Assembly: GCF_027913215.1 (NCBI RefSeq)
Contig: NZ_CP115784.1
Span: forward strand, 186,001-250,000
Length of the DNA: 64,000 nt
Direction of reading: 5' to 3'
From: Paracoccus aerodenitrificans
GTDB taxonomy: Bacteria > Pseudomonadota > Alphaproteobacteria > Rhodobacterales > Rhodobacteraceae
Shown: positions 40,821-49,529 of the stretch, in pieces
Position numbering within the stretch: the first letter of the stretch is position 1
Layout of the letters: each line of letters opens with the position of its first letter
Program-made: the position numbers and the translations under genes
The notes under the pieces: generated by a model
Told to the model about the DNA's origin: nothing
The model's database searches: none
The model's input: the letters and a program-made list of their open reading frames with translations, nothing else

Positions 40821-42230
40821 ATGAATATGGCCACCAAGGCAATCGGCACGCCGGAGCAACTTCGCGATCCGAACTACACACCACCTTTACATCAGGCAAT
40901 TCCGCTCGGCATCCAGCATGTGATGGCGATGTTCGTCGCCAATGTGACGCCCGCAATCATTATCGCGGGCGCAGCAGGCTTCGGTTACGGGTCGAACAGC
41001 CCGGATTTCCCCGAGATGATCTATCTGATCCAGATCTCGATGTTCTTCGCCGGTATTACGACATTGTTGCAAACCATCGGCATCGGCCCGGTCGGCGCAA
41101 GGCTGCCGGTGGTGATGGGCACGTCCTTCGCCTTCATCCCGATCATGGTTCCGATCGTCGCCGGCAAAGGCGTTGATGCAATGGCCGCACTGACCGGCGG
41201 CGTTGTTATCGGCGGATTGTTCCACGGCATTCTGGGTCTGTTTATCGGCAAGATCCGCTTTGCACTGCCGCCTCTGGTCACCGGGCTGGTCGTGCTGCTG
41301 ATCGGGCTGTCGCTGGTCCGGGTCGGCATTCAGTATGCCGCCGGCGGCGTTCCCGCCATCGGTACACCGGAATATGGCAGCCTTCAGAACTGGACCGTCG
41401 CGCTTATCGTCGTGTTCACCACGCTCGGCTTCAAATTCTTCGTGCGCGGCATGCTGTCGATCTCGGCGATTCTGGTCGGGCTGGTCGTCGGATATCTTGT
41501 TGCTCTGCCTCTGGGCATGGTCGATTTCACCAGCGTTGCGCGCGCCGGTGTGTTCTCGGTCCCCGACCCCTTCCATTTCGGCATCGAGTTCTCGGCTGGC
41601 GCAATTATCGGGATTTCGCTTATGGCCTTTGTCTCGGCGGTAGAAACCGTCGGCGATGTGAGCGGCATCCTGAAAGGCGGAGCCGGACGCGAAGCAACAG
41701 ATGATGAGATCCGCGGCGCCACGTTCGCCGACGGTCTCGGCACCGCTTTTGCCGGTATGTTCGGCTCACTGCCCAACACTTCATTCAGCCAGAATGTCGG
41801 ACTGATCGCCATGACCGGCGTCATGAGCCGTCATGTCGTCACATTCGGCGCGATCTTCCTGATCCTGTGCGGACTGTTCCCGAAACTGGGCGCGATCATC
41901 TCTACCGTCCCGATCGAGGTCCTAGGCGGCAGCGTGATCGTCATGTTCGGCATGATCGCCGCTGCCGGGGTGTCGATCCTGTCCGATGTCGAATGGAACC
42001 GCCGCAACATGGTGATCTTCGGGCTTGCACTCAGCCTCGGCCTCGGGCTGCAACTCGAACCCGCAGCCCTCGACAAGCTGCCTTCGACCATGCAGATCCT
42101 GCTGACCAGCGGCCTGCTGCCAGCGGCGCTGATCGCCATCATCATGAACCTGGTGGTACCGGAGCAACTGGCCGAGGAAGCCACCGAGGAACTCTCGGGC
42201 GGCATGTCCGGCGTCAAGATCCGCAACTGA
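40821..42230 (+). CDS. NCS2-family nucleobase (xanthine/uracil) permease
   Basis: The product has 469 residues from an ATG preceded by AGGGAGG; the frame is open further up. About 14 hydrophobic segments. The Q-H motif in TM1 is present (LGIQHVMAMFVANVTPAIII), and TM10 has the NCS2 signature GSLPNTSFSQNVGLIAMTGV. TM8 has SAVETVGDVSG with the functional Glu. It imports purines or pyrimidines with protons. Its place beside a Rieske demethylase locus suggests a methylated purine or similar heterocycle as substrate. A strong terminator follows. Confidence 0.93.
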   Translation: MNMATKAIGTPEQLRDPNYTPPLHQAIPLGIQHVMAMFVANVTPAIIIAGAAGFGYGSNSPDFPEMIYLIQISMFFAGITTLLQTIGIGPVGARLPVVMGTSFAFIPIMVPIVAGKGVDAMAALTGGVVIGGLFHGILGLFIGKIRFALPPLVTGLVVLLIGLSLVRVGIQYAAGGVPAIGTPEYGSLQNWTVALIVVFTTLGFKFFVRGMLSISAILVGLVVGYLVALPLGMVDFTSVARAGVFSVPDPFHFGIEFSAGAIIGISLMAFVSAVETVGDVSGILKGGAGREATDDEIRGATFADGLGTAFAGMFGSLPNTSFSQNVGLIAMTGVMSRHVVTFGAIFLILCGLFPKLGAIISTVPIEVLGGSVIVMFGMIAAAGVSILSDVEWNRRNMVIFGLALSLGLGLQLEPAALDKLPSTMQILLTSGLLPAALIAIIMNLVVPEQLAEEATEELSGGMSGVKIRN

Positions 42231-42245
42231 GGACTAAAGGCTTAA

Positions 42246-42272
42246 CGGTGGCGGCATTTGATGCCGCCACCG
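42246..42272 (+). terminator. Terminator after the NCS2 permease
   Basis: A perfect 12-bp stem CGGTGGCGGCAT/ATGCCGCCACCG with a 3-base loop lies 16 bp past the stop, followed by a short T-containing tract. It probably also separates the converging hydrolase gene. Confidence 0.8.
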
Positions 42273-42391
42273 TGCTATTTGAGGCTGCTTTATCATAACA
42301 AACCGGTCCGAATTACGCGGGTGCAGCAGTTCTGATATCCTGTCACAAACTTGGCTATGAACTTGGCAGGCCATATTTCGCAGCCCAGAGC

Positions 42392-43546
42392 TTAAGGCTG
42401 CCCCGCCTCCAAGCCAGCATAGACCGCACGTCGCAGATCGATCCGATGTTGCGCCCGTTCCTCCGGGGCATGCGTCAGCAATACCACCGTCAACTCATGG
42501 ACCGGATCGACCCAAAAATTCGCGCCGGAGATCCCGGGCCAGAGAATTTCTCCAACAGCGCCGGGTATGGCTTGTACGCATTTTGTCCGAACCGCGACGC
42601 TCAACCCGAAACCGAGCCCGTTTTCAGGCGTCGGAGCGATAATACCTAGCGTATCAGTGTAATCACCATACCCGACATTCTCCGGCAGGTTATTTCGGCT
42701 CATTAATGCGACTGTCTCCGGTCGCAGAAGCTGCTTACCCTCCAGCCTGCCGCCGCCCAGAAGCATCGCGGCGAAACGGTTATAGTCGGCTAGTGTGGAA
42801 AACAGTCCAGCACCGGCCGAGCACCAACACGGCCCGGTCGAAACGGGCGGCGCGAAAGCATCGCTTACCGCCGAGTCCGGCAGAGTTGCGGTGGTTGACG
42901 GATCTGGCAGGAAACCTGTCCGGTGCATCCCAAGAGGGTCAAGCACGAGGCGCCGCAGCACAATGTCCAATGTCTCGCCCGCAACCACCTCGATCACGCG
43001 CCCTAGCAGATCTGTCGACATGCCATATTCGAATACTTCTCCGGGCTGGTGTAGCAGGGGAAGCTGAGCCAGCCTTGAGGCCATAGTCGCGTTGTCTGAC
43101 TGGAAATCGTAGGCACAAAGCCTCCGGTATTCGCGATGAATCGGCTCATCTCCGAAGGCACCGTAGGTCAGGCCAGAGCTGTGTGTCATCAGGTCGAGGA
43201 CCGTGACCGGGCGTTGGAGTGGTACCAGCCCCGCATCGCATTCCATCACACCAAGACTGCCGAATCCTGGCACATAGTTTGTCACAGCATCGTGCAATGT
43301 CATTTTCCCGTCTTCGATCAGCCGCATCGCGGCCACCGTTACCACTGGCTTTGTCATCGAGGCGATCCAGAACGCGGTATCCTCGCTGACCTCGTCTCGG
43401 GGCACATTCTGGCTGCGACTGCCGAAACATAGCCTGAAGGGCTTCTGATGGCCGTGACACACCATCAGTGCACCCGCACGCAACCGACCTGCCCTCTGCT
43501 CACGCGATATCCAGTTACGGACATGGCTCGAATCGAATTCAGTCAT
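42392..43546 (-). CDS. Serine hydrolase (class C beta-lactamase fold) in the TRAP operon
   Basis: The product has 384 residues. S63-M-T-K66 in WIASMTKPVVTV is the S-x-x-K motif, and Y174-G-M-S-T-D is the Tyr motif. There is no signal peptide, so it is probably cytosolic, as in EstB-like esterases of family S12. Its ATG overlaps the TRAP permease stop by four bases, so it is co-translated with the transporter. It likely hydrolyses an ester, lactone or amide bond in the imported compound. An in-frame ATG upstream lies inside the permease and is not used. Confidence 0.88.
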   Translation of the reverse strand: MTEFDSSHVRNWISREQRAGRLRAGALMVCHGHQKPFRLCFGSRSQNVPRDEVSEDTAFWIASMTKPVVTVAAMRLIEDGKMTLHDAVTNYVPGFGSLGVMECDAGLVPLQRPVTVLDLMTHSSGLTYGAFGDEPIHREYRRLCAYDFQSDNATMASRLAQLPLLHQPGEVFEYGMSTDLLGRVIEVVAGETLDIVLRRLVLDPLGMHRTGFLPDPSTTATLPDSAVSDAFAPPVSTGPCWCSAGAGLFSTLADYNRFAAMLLGGGRLEGKQLLRPETVALMSRNNLPENVGYGDYTDTLGIIAPTPENGLGFGLSVAVRTKCVQAIPGAVGEILWPGISGANFWVDPVHELTVVLLTHAPEERAQHRIDLRRAVYAGLEAGQP

Positions 43547-45561
43547 CGCATCATCACCGGCAGAAAGGTAACAAGCTGGGGCACCGCGAAGAACAGCAGA
43601 ACCATCGCGAGAAAGGCGATCACGAATGGCAGCGTGCCGACCGAGATCTGCCACATTGTCGTGCCCTTCTGCGACACGCCGGACAGGATATAAAGGATCA
43701 TGCCGACAGGCGGCGTGATTAGTCCGATTTCCACCAGCATCACCAGAACGATGCCAAACCACAGCGGATCCCATCCGGCAGCGGCGATCACCGGCAAGAT
43801 GACCGGCAACGTCATCAAAACCATGCTGATCGGTTCGACGAACATGCCGAGGATCAGGTAAAGAACAACGATTGCGAGGAACAGACCCAGCTTGGATAGC
43901 GCAAGCGATTCAACGAACTTCACCAGTGCCTGCGGCATTGCAAGGAAGTCGATTGCAAAGCCCATCACCGACGCACCAACCGCGATGATCAAAAGGAACG
44001 AGGTTGTCATTACGGTTTCCTCAAGCGCACCAATGAAATCCTCGATGCTCAGCGAGCCGCGGAACAGGCTGAGCAGTATCGCACCAAGCACGCCGACGGC
44101 TCCCGCCTCGGTTGGGGTGGCGATCCCGGCATAGAGCGAGCCGAGCACCATTGCCATCAGCAGGAGGAATGGCACGACTCCTTTCAATGCGGTAAGTTTT
44201 TCGCGCAGCGTCATCCCGTCCGCAGCGGGGCAGGCCGTCGGGTCGATCAGCGCCCAGACCAACACCACCGCCGTGAATGCCGCGATCATCAGCAGGCCGG
44301 GAATGATGCCGGCCATGAACAACTCGGTCACAGGAACGCCAGCCATCGGACCATAGATGATCATCGCAATGCTGGGTGGGATCAGGATGCCGAGTGTTCC
44401 GCCGGCAGCAAGCACACCGTATGCAAGTGCCGCGCGATAGCCGGATTTCATCATCTCGGGTCCGGCAACACGACCCATCGTTGCCGCTGTTGCTAGGCTA
44501 GACCCCGAGACAGCCGCGAAGATGCCCGAGGCAAGAAGCGAGGCATAGGCCAAGCCTCCGCGCAACCGGCCCATGAAGGCCTGAGTGGCGGCAAACATCT
44601 CTCCCGAGGCATTGCTGCGCACAAGGATCGTACCCATCATCACGAACATCGGTATGGCGGCCAGTTCGAATGTGTTGACTGACGTCCAGGCCCGCTCACC
44701 AATCGAGTTCAACGTAACCGGCTTCAGCCAGAAGATCATGGCGAAGATCCCGATGCCCATCAGCGCGAAGGCGACCGGCAGTCCTGCGAACAGAAGAAAG
44801 AAGAGAATACTGATCAGGGCGAGGGACTTGATGGTGAGGCCCGCGTCCCTCGTGACCAGAAACAGGGCGATGACCGGCAGCACGTACAGGGCAATGAGAC
44901 CGATAGTCCTGGCTCCGCCCGCAAGTGCAGCCGATGCAGAGACAAGGATAGCCTGTGCAATCAGGTTCTGACTGACGCTCAACTGGCCCAGAAAAACGCC
45001 AGAGCCCTGCAAAAGTGCCAGAGCGATAGCCGCCAACGCCGGGAGATAGGCGATCTGGCCAAGCGCGGACGGCGTACGCCAGATCAGCGCGAGGATCATC
45101 GCCACAAGACCAAGCATGACTGAGAGCTGCGGGATCCAAAGCGGCGTGTTCAGCAGGCTCCAGCTGCGTGTGCCGTTGGCGAGGCTCTCCATCCAGAAGC
45201 TGGAAAACTTCCACAGAGCAATCAGCGCTATGAACACAGAGATCCAGGTCAGCGCAGCGCGGATCAGTGTCTGGGTCACGGCGGAGAAGCGATCAAGCAG
45301 CAGGTCGACGCGGATATTGCCGTCCCGGCTCGCGACGAAGGCCGTCCCGGCAAAGGTTATGACGACCACGAGATAGGTCGAAACCTCGGTCACCCAGATC
45401 GTCGCGTGATCGAAGAGGCTGCGGCCGATCACCTCGATATTGACGCTGAGCAGCATCAGCAGGACAGCCAGCATGCCGACCCAACCTGACAGTGCCGATA
45501 TCACCCGGGACATGACCGGAGGCGTAACCACCTCCGGATCCGATTCACGTGTCGTTGTCAT
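43543..45561 (-). CDS. TRAP transporter fused small and large membrane subunits (DctQ-DctM)
   Basis: The product has 672 residues. The first about 170 form a DctQ-like four-helix unit (NIEVIGRSLFDHATIWVTEV, then FVASRDGNIRVDLLLDRFS). The remaining 430 are DctM, with many helices and the motif GRVAGPEMMKSGYRAALAYG, plus GTLGILIPPSIAMIIYGPMA. Natural DctQM fusions are known in this family. It forms the sodium-coupled membrane channel working with the periplasmic DctP, whose gene is 6 bp upstream. Confidence 0.95.
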   Translation of the reverse strand: MTTTRESDPEVVTPPVMSRVISALSGWVGMLAVLLMLLSVNIEVIGRSLFDHATIWVTEVSTYLVVVITFAGTAFVASRDGNIRVDLLLDRFSAVTQTLIRAALTWISVFIALIALWKFSSFWMESLANGTRSWSLLNTPLWIPQLSVMLGLVAMILALIWRTPSALGQIAYLPALAAIALALLQGSGVFLGQLSVSQNLIAQAILVSASAALAGGARTIGLIALYVLPVIALFLVTRDAGLTIKSLALISILFFLLFAGLPVAFALMGIGIFAMIFWLKPVTLNSIGERAWTSVNTFELAAIPMFVMMGTILVRSNASGEMFAATQAFMGRLRGGLAYASLLASGIFAAVSGSSLATAATMGRVAGPEMMKSGYRAALAYGVLAAGGTLGILIPPSIAMIIYGPMAGVPVTELFMAGIIPGLLMIAAFTAVVLVWALIDPTACPAADGMTLREKLTALKGVVPFLLLMAMVLGSLYAGIATPTEAGAVGVLGAILLSLFRGSLSIEDFIGALEETVMTTSFLLIIAVGASVMGFAIDFLAMPQALVKFVESLALSKLGLFLAIVVLYLILGMFVEPISMVLMTLPVILPVIAAAGWDPLWFGIVLVMLVEIGLITPPVGMILYILSGVSQKGTTMWQISVGTLPFVIAFLAMVLLFFAVPQLVTFLPVMMR

Positions 45562-45567
45562 TCGGGA

Positions 45568-46575
45568 TTACTCGATTGCAGCCTTGGCTGTGTCCAGCAC
45601 GGCATCGGCATCGAGCCCGGCACGCTGCATGTCTTCCCGCCATGCCTCCAGCACCGGGGCCTGTAGCTCCTCGGCATTGAAGCGAGCGTTTTCTTCGTCT
45701 CTGACCTCGGTGTAGTCCACGCCGGCGTCGGTCCATAATCCGGGAAGCTCGGCGGTGCGTTCCTTCCAGCGTTCCGCGAAATCCGCCTCGATCTTCTCGA
45801 ATTCCGCCGCAGCCTTGTTCCGGACATCTTCCTGCAGGGCTTCCCACGCCTCGGTGTTGACCAACACCGGCGACGGGATGACCTTGCCAAGATCCCAGTC
45901 CGCTGCGTGAGTGATGACCGAGCCGAAACCGGCGCCATAAGCCCAGCATGTGTCCGTGATGACGCCGTCGATGACACCGCGTTCAAGCGCGGGCAGCACC
46001 TCCGCCGCAGAGAGCGACACAGCGACAGCCCCCAATTGGCCGCCGATCAAACCTGTGCCGCGATTATTGACCCTCAACTTGCGCCCATTCCATTCTTCCA
46101 GCGTTGTAATCGGCTTGGTGGAAAACAGGGTCTGCGGGCAGAACGCGTTTTCCATCACTTGCGTGGCACCATAGTCTTCCTCAAAGACCGCACGGACCTG
46201 CTCGCCGTAATCCGATGCCATCAGCGCTGCCATATCCTCGTAATTTTCCGAGTAGCCAGGCAGGCTTGGAACGGTGAACAGGGGCTGTGATCCGGTGTAA
46301 TATCCGGTCAGCGGCATGCTCATTTCCACTAGACCGTCGCGCACGCTTTCCAGCAGCCGGTCACCAGCCACCAATGACGAAGTCGGCGTGATAACGATAG
46401 CGCCATCCGTTGCTTCAGCGATCCGGTCCGGAATCGCCTGCACAACCTCCTCATAGATCGTGCCCTTCACCGAAAGATAGGCCAGCGTCCACTCGACCGG
46501 ATCATTCTGCGCCTGTGCCGCAGTTGCAAGAACCGATGCCGTCGAAAGCAGCGTTGCGGCCAGTTTGATATTCAT
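45568..46575 (-). CDS. TRAP transporter periplasmic binding protein (DctP family)
   Basis: The product has 335 residues from MNIKLAATLLSTASVLATAA, a Sec signal peptide likely cleaved after AQA. The family core has the segment WNGRKLRVNNRGTGLIGGQL, with the conserved Arg that binds a carboxylate, and then ALERGVIDGVITDTCWAYG. It probably captures an organic acid in the periplasm for the fused DctQM permease. First gene of the transporter-hydrolase operon and divergent from an AraC gene. The substrate is unknown. Confidence 0.92.
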   Translation of the reverse strand: MNIKLAATLLSTASVLATAAQAQNDPVEWTLAYLSVKGTIYEEVVQAIPDRIAEATDGAIVITPTSSLVAGDRLLESVRDGLVEMSMPLTGYYTGSQPLFTVPSLPGYSENYEDMAALMASDYGEQVRAVFEEDYGATQVMENAFCPQTLFSTKPITTLEEWNGRKLRVNNRGTGLIGGQLGAVAVSLSAAEVLPALERGVIDGVITDTCWAYGAGFGSVITHAADWDLGKVIPSPVLVNTEAWEALQEDVRNKAAAEFEKIEADFAERWKERTAELPGLWTDAGVDYTEVRDEENARFNAEELQAPVLEAWREDMQRAGLDADAVLDTAKAAIE

Positions 46576-46744
46576 TGTTTCCTCCCTCACATCTGCGTAT
46601 GGCACTGTCGCCTGGCCGATCTGCGGCCCTCCAGACAGCCTCCTCTGCTTGCGCAACTCTACTATGGGATTGCTGAAGAAGCTTGTGATGCATCACAGAA
46701 GTTTTTGTGATAGCGTCCACTCTGCCCGAAGATGAGCTGGAGAG

Positions 46745-47689
46745 ATGAACCGGATAAGAAACCCTGAATTGCCGCTTATCGGCCGAAGCGTGGACGCGCA
46801 ATCGGGCGAAGACCGTGATCACTGGCGGTCTGTCTTCAGCGGGCTGTGGGGTGCGCTTGAGGTGAAGCCGGTGGTCGAAGGTAATATCTCCGGAAGCCTC
46901 TACAGCCGCACGATCGGCGATCTGTCCTTTAACCGAATCGAGTTCGGCAACCAGCAATTCGAAAAATCCCACAACAGACGACTTCAGGAAGAACCATTCT
47001 TCTCACTGAGCTTTCCCGAAAGCGGAACTGCGCTATGCGAAATCGACGGCAACCGGGTGCAGCTTCTGCCGCAGAATACCTATCTTCTGAACAACGGTCT
47101 GTCGGCCAAGCTTCGCGTAAAGCGGGATTACTCCACCTTCAATGTCAAAATTCCGGTTACCGCGCTGGAACATCGATTGGGCTGCAACGCCGGCATATTG
47201 TCGAGGACCATCGTTCAACCGGATGCGATTTTTCACATGATGCAGCGATTGATCATCGAGCTTCTGCAGAATGTCGACGAAGCCGACGTACGGACGGTCG
47301 GGTTCATGACCAATCAGATGCTCGATACGGTAGCGTTCTTTCTGAGTTCTGGCGGCGCGATGTCGGATGACAGCATCGCCGTTCAAGCCTTGCGTGCAAG
47401 GGTGCTGGCCTTCATCGACGCGAATTACCGCAACCCCGACCTGACCCCTGCCAAAATCGCTTCAACCTGCGGGATTTCACGCAGCTATCTTTACAAGATC
47501 TTCGCCGACGGTCCGTCTGTCATGGAACGCGTGCGCAAGCGCAGACTGGAAGCCGCTCGGGGAATGCTGACAGATCGAGATCGCAAAATGACAATGACTC
47601 AGGTAGCGCTCAACACCGGGTTCTCAAGTTCAAGCGAGTTCTCGCGACTTTTCAAGAAGGCGTTCGGAGCGGTGCCGAGCCGGGTGTGA
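46745..47689 (+). CDS. AraC-family regulator of the TRAP operon
   Basis: The product has 314 residues. The C-terminal two HTH motifs (residues about 215-310) include LTPAKIASTCGISRSYLYKI and NTGFSSSSEFSRLFKKAFGA. The N-terminal part belongs to the AraC-binding-like domain group seen near feaR-type regulators (SRTIGDLSFNRIEFGNQQ). It is divergent from dctP with a 169-bp gap, so it is the likely substrate-sensing activator of that operon. Confidence 0.92.
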   Translation: MNRIRNPELPLIGRSVDAQSGEDRDHWRSVFSGLWGALEVKPVVEGNISGSLYSRTIGDLSFNRIEFGNQQFEKSHNRRLQEEPFFSLSFPESGTALCEIDGNRVQLLPQNTYLLNNGLSAKLRVKRDYSTFNVKIPVTALEHRLGCNAGILSRTIVQPDAIFHMMQRLIIELLQNVDEADVRTVGFMTNQMLDTVAFFLSSGGAMSDDSIAVQALRARVLAFIDANYRNPDLTPAKIASTCGISRSYLYKIFADGPSVMERVRKRRLEAARGMLTDRDRKMTMTQVALNTGFSSSSEFSRLFKKAFGAVPSRV

Positions 47690-47783
47690 GGACGTCGCCA
47701 CTTGGGCTTTGCTGAAAAATTTGCGATCGAATCTAAATTCTACGGAGAGCAGCCGGTCTAGGGTAGCGTGCTGCCGGTATTTC

Positions 47784-48839
47784 TTACTTGGTGGACGCTG
47801 ACTCTTTTCGGTTCTCATTCCTCTTTCTCCGTGCGCGCCTCCAGATTTTGAACCGCTTACGCAGTTTCCGGCTCCAGCTATCCTGCGGGACCAGATCAGC
47901 CCGTAATTCTGGTCTCGCAGGGATATTCAACGCTTCTGCGAATAGTGCGTCAAATCCAGAGAGAGAACGTATCGCAGTATCCTTTACCGATGCCGCAATT
48001 TCTCTGGCCTCTTGAGAAAGGCTGTATTGAAGAGCCGCGGCAAGCTCTGTGTCGGTGACCTTTTCAGCATCGAATATCTGATTCCAGCCGATCTTGCGGG
48101 CTTGCCGCGTCACCTTGTCACCTCCGGCGACCGGATCTATCGCAATCACGGGAATGCCGTTCTTCAATGAAAGCACCATACCATGAAGCCTGTTCGTCAG
48201 CATGACGTCAACGCGACGGCAAATGGCTTCGAACTCGGCCCCATTGGATATGCCAAAGCGATTTTTTTCGACAGGCACTGACGTGTCCAATTCGATGTAA
48301 GCAGCACCGGCATTCCGGATCAGGCGGCGAAGCTTTTCGGCAGCCAGATCACCCCGGCGACGCTCACCATATTCGCGCTGCGCACTCGCAAGGCACAAGC
48401 CAACGACAGGTATGGAAGGTGAATTTTCGCAAAAGCTCAGATCGGCGCGGACAGTTCGGTCACTGTCCCGTTCCAGCAAGATGTCGAATGGGTTAAAATC
48501 ATGGATGCTCTGCACCATTGTCAGGTTTACGCCAATATGGACGCAATGCTGAAAACGGCCAAATATGCTGTCGTTCCGCGCAGCTATCTCCTGCGTGAAA
48601 GGGCCGCATATCACGATCAGATGCGTATAGCGTTCCGGCTCCAAAAGATATTTGTCCAGCCAGGAATCGTCGATCGACAGGCAGATATCAGTGTAGGGCG
48701 ATACATCATAGGCCATTCCCAGAGCGTCGAGACGCTGTTGGACTTGCAGCAGAACTTCGATATCCCCGACTGTGGAAAAATGTCCCACAAGCAACGCCCG
48801 AGGGGGTTTCTCTGACTTATGATACGGGGTGCTGATCAT
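47784..48839 (-). CDS. Polysaccharide pyruvyl transferase-family protein
   Basis: The product has 351 residues. The C-terminal half has VMLTNRLHGMVLSLKNGIPV and VIAIDPVAGGDKV, the diagnostic R-L-H-G/IDP block of the PS_pyruv_trans (GT-B-like) family. The N-terminus GHFSTVGDIEVLLQVQQRLD is like other members. They add ketal-pyruvate to sugars of exopolysaccharide or wall polymers. The C-terminus is very basic (KRFKIWRRARRKRNENRK). It stands alone with no glycan genes nearby, so it may modify a polymer made elsewhere. Confidence 0.85.
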   Translation of the reverse strand: MISTPYHKSEKPPRALLVGHFSTVGDIEVLLQVQQRLDALGMAYDVSPYTDICLSIDDSWLDKYLLEPERYTHLIVICGPFTQEIAARNDSIFGRFQHCVHIGVNLTMVQSIHDFNPFDILLERDSDRTVRADLSFCENSPSIPVVGLCLASAQREYGERRRGDLAAEKLRRLIRNAGAAYIELDTSVPVEKNRFGISNGAEFEAICRRVDVMLTNRLHGMVLSLKNGIPVIAIDPVAGGDKVTRQARKIGWNQIFDAEKVTDTELAAALQYSLSQEAREIAASVKDTAIRSLSGFDALFAEALNIPARPELRADLVPQDSWSRKLRKRFKIWRRARRKRNENRKESASTK

Positions 48840-48852
48840 TTATTTTAACGTG

Positions 48853-48880
48853 ACCTGCACCGGTTTCGTTCCGGTCAGGT
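48853..48880 (-). terminator. Hairpin after rsmD
   Basis: ACCTG(C)ACCGG and CCGGTCAGGT pair over about 10 bp with one bulge, and on the minus strand an AT-rich stretch (TTAAAATAAAT) follows. It lies in the 132-bp gap between rsmD and the pyruvyl transferase gene. Confidence 0.6.
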
Positions 48881-48971
48881 GCTCATGTTAAGCGGCTCGG
48901 AGTCGGGGGCAAGGTGACAAAACCATAGACCTTCGTTATGAAAGGGGCAGCCGAAGACCAGGTCAGCGCCG

Positions 48972-49529
48972 CTACCCGCGTTGAAGGATCATAACCAGCG
49001 TGTCTCCATAGCGACGCTGGTCCAGCAACGAGAATTCCGGCGGGATTACAGGCGGCTGGCTATCCTCCCAGATAATCACCGCCTCGTCGGCCAGCCAGTC
49101 CCCGGCCTCAGCGGATTGCAGCGCCAGTTCCCCTAGCCCCTGCCCATAGGGCGGATCCATGAAAACAAGATCATACCCGGCACCGCGGTTTGGACCCAGC
49201 CGGGTCGCGTCACGACGCCAGATATCCGTCACACCCATCGCCCTTGCTTTCTCGATATTTTCGCGCAGCAGCGCCCGTGCAGTCGCCCCATCATCAACGA
49301 AAGCAACGCGAGCCGCGCCCCGGGACAATGCTTCCAGCCCAAGTGCTCCTGTTCCGGCGAACAGATCGAGCACCCTTTTGCCCTCAAGCTCAACGCCAAT
49401 GCTGTTGACCAGAAGATTGAACATGGTCTCACGCACTCGGTCCGTGGTCGGGCGCAGATGCGCTGCGCTGTCCCCTGACCCGATTTCGGCCAGCTTCAGC
49501 CCGCGCAACCGACCGCCGATAATCCTCAC
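48972..49529 (-). CDS. rsmD: 16S rRNA (guanine(966)-N(2))-methyltransferase
   Basis: The product has 185 residues. It starts MRIIGGRLRGLKLAEIGSGD, the typical RsmD opening, and has RPTTDRVRETMFNLLVNSIG, the SAM motif VLDLFAGTGALGLEALSRGA, and catalytic FMDPPYGQG. It methylates G966 of 16S rRNA in assembled 30S subunits. It overlaps the upstream FAD oxidoreductase gene by ATGA, a physical link that has no clear functional reason. Confidence 0.96.
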   Translation of the reverse strand: MRIIGGRLRGLKLAEIGSGDSAAHLRPTTDRVRETMFNLLVNSIGVELEGKRVLDLFAGTGALGLEALSRGAARVAFVDDGATARALLRENIEKARAMGVTDIWRRDATRLGPNRGAGYDLVFMDPPYGQGLGELALQSAEAGDWLADEAVIIWEDSQPPVIPPEFSLLDQRRYGDTLVMILQRG

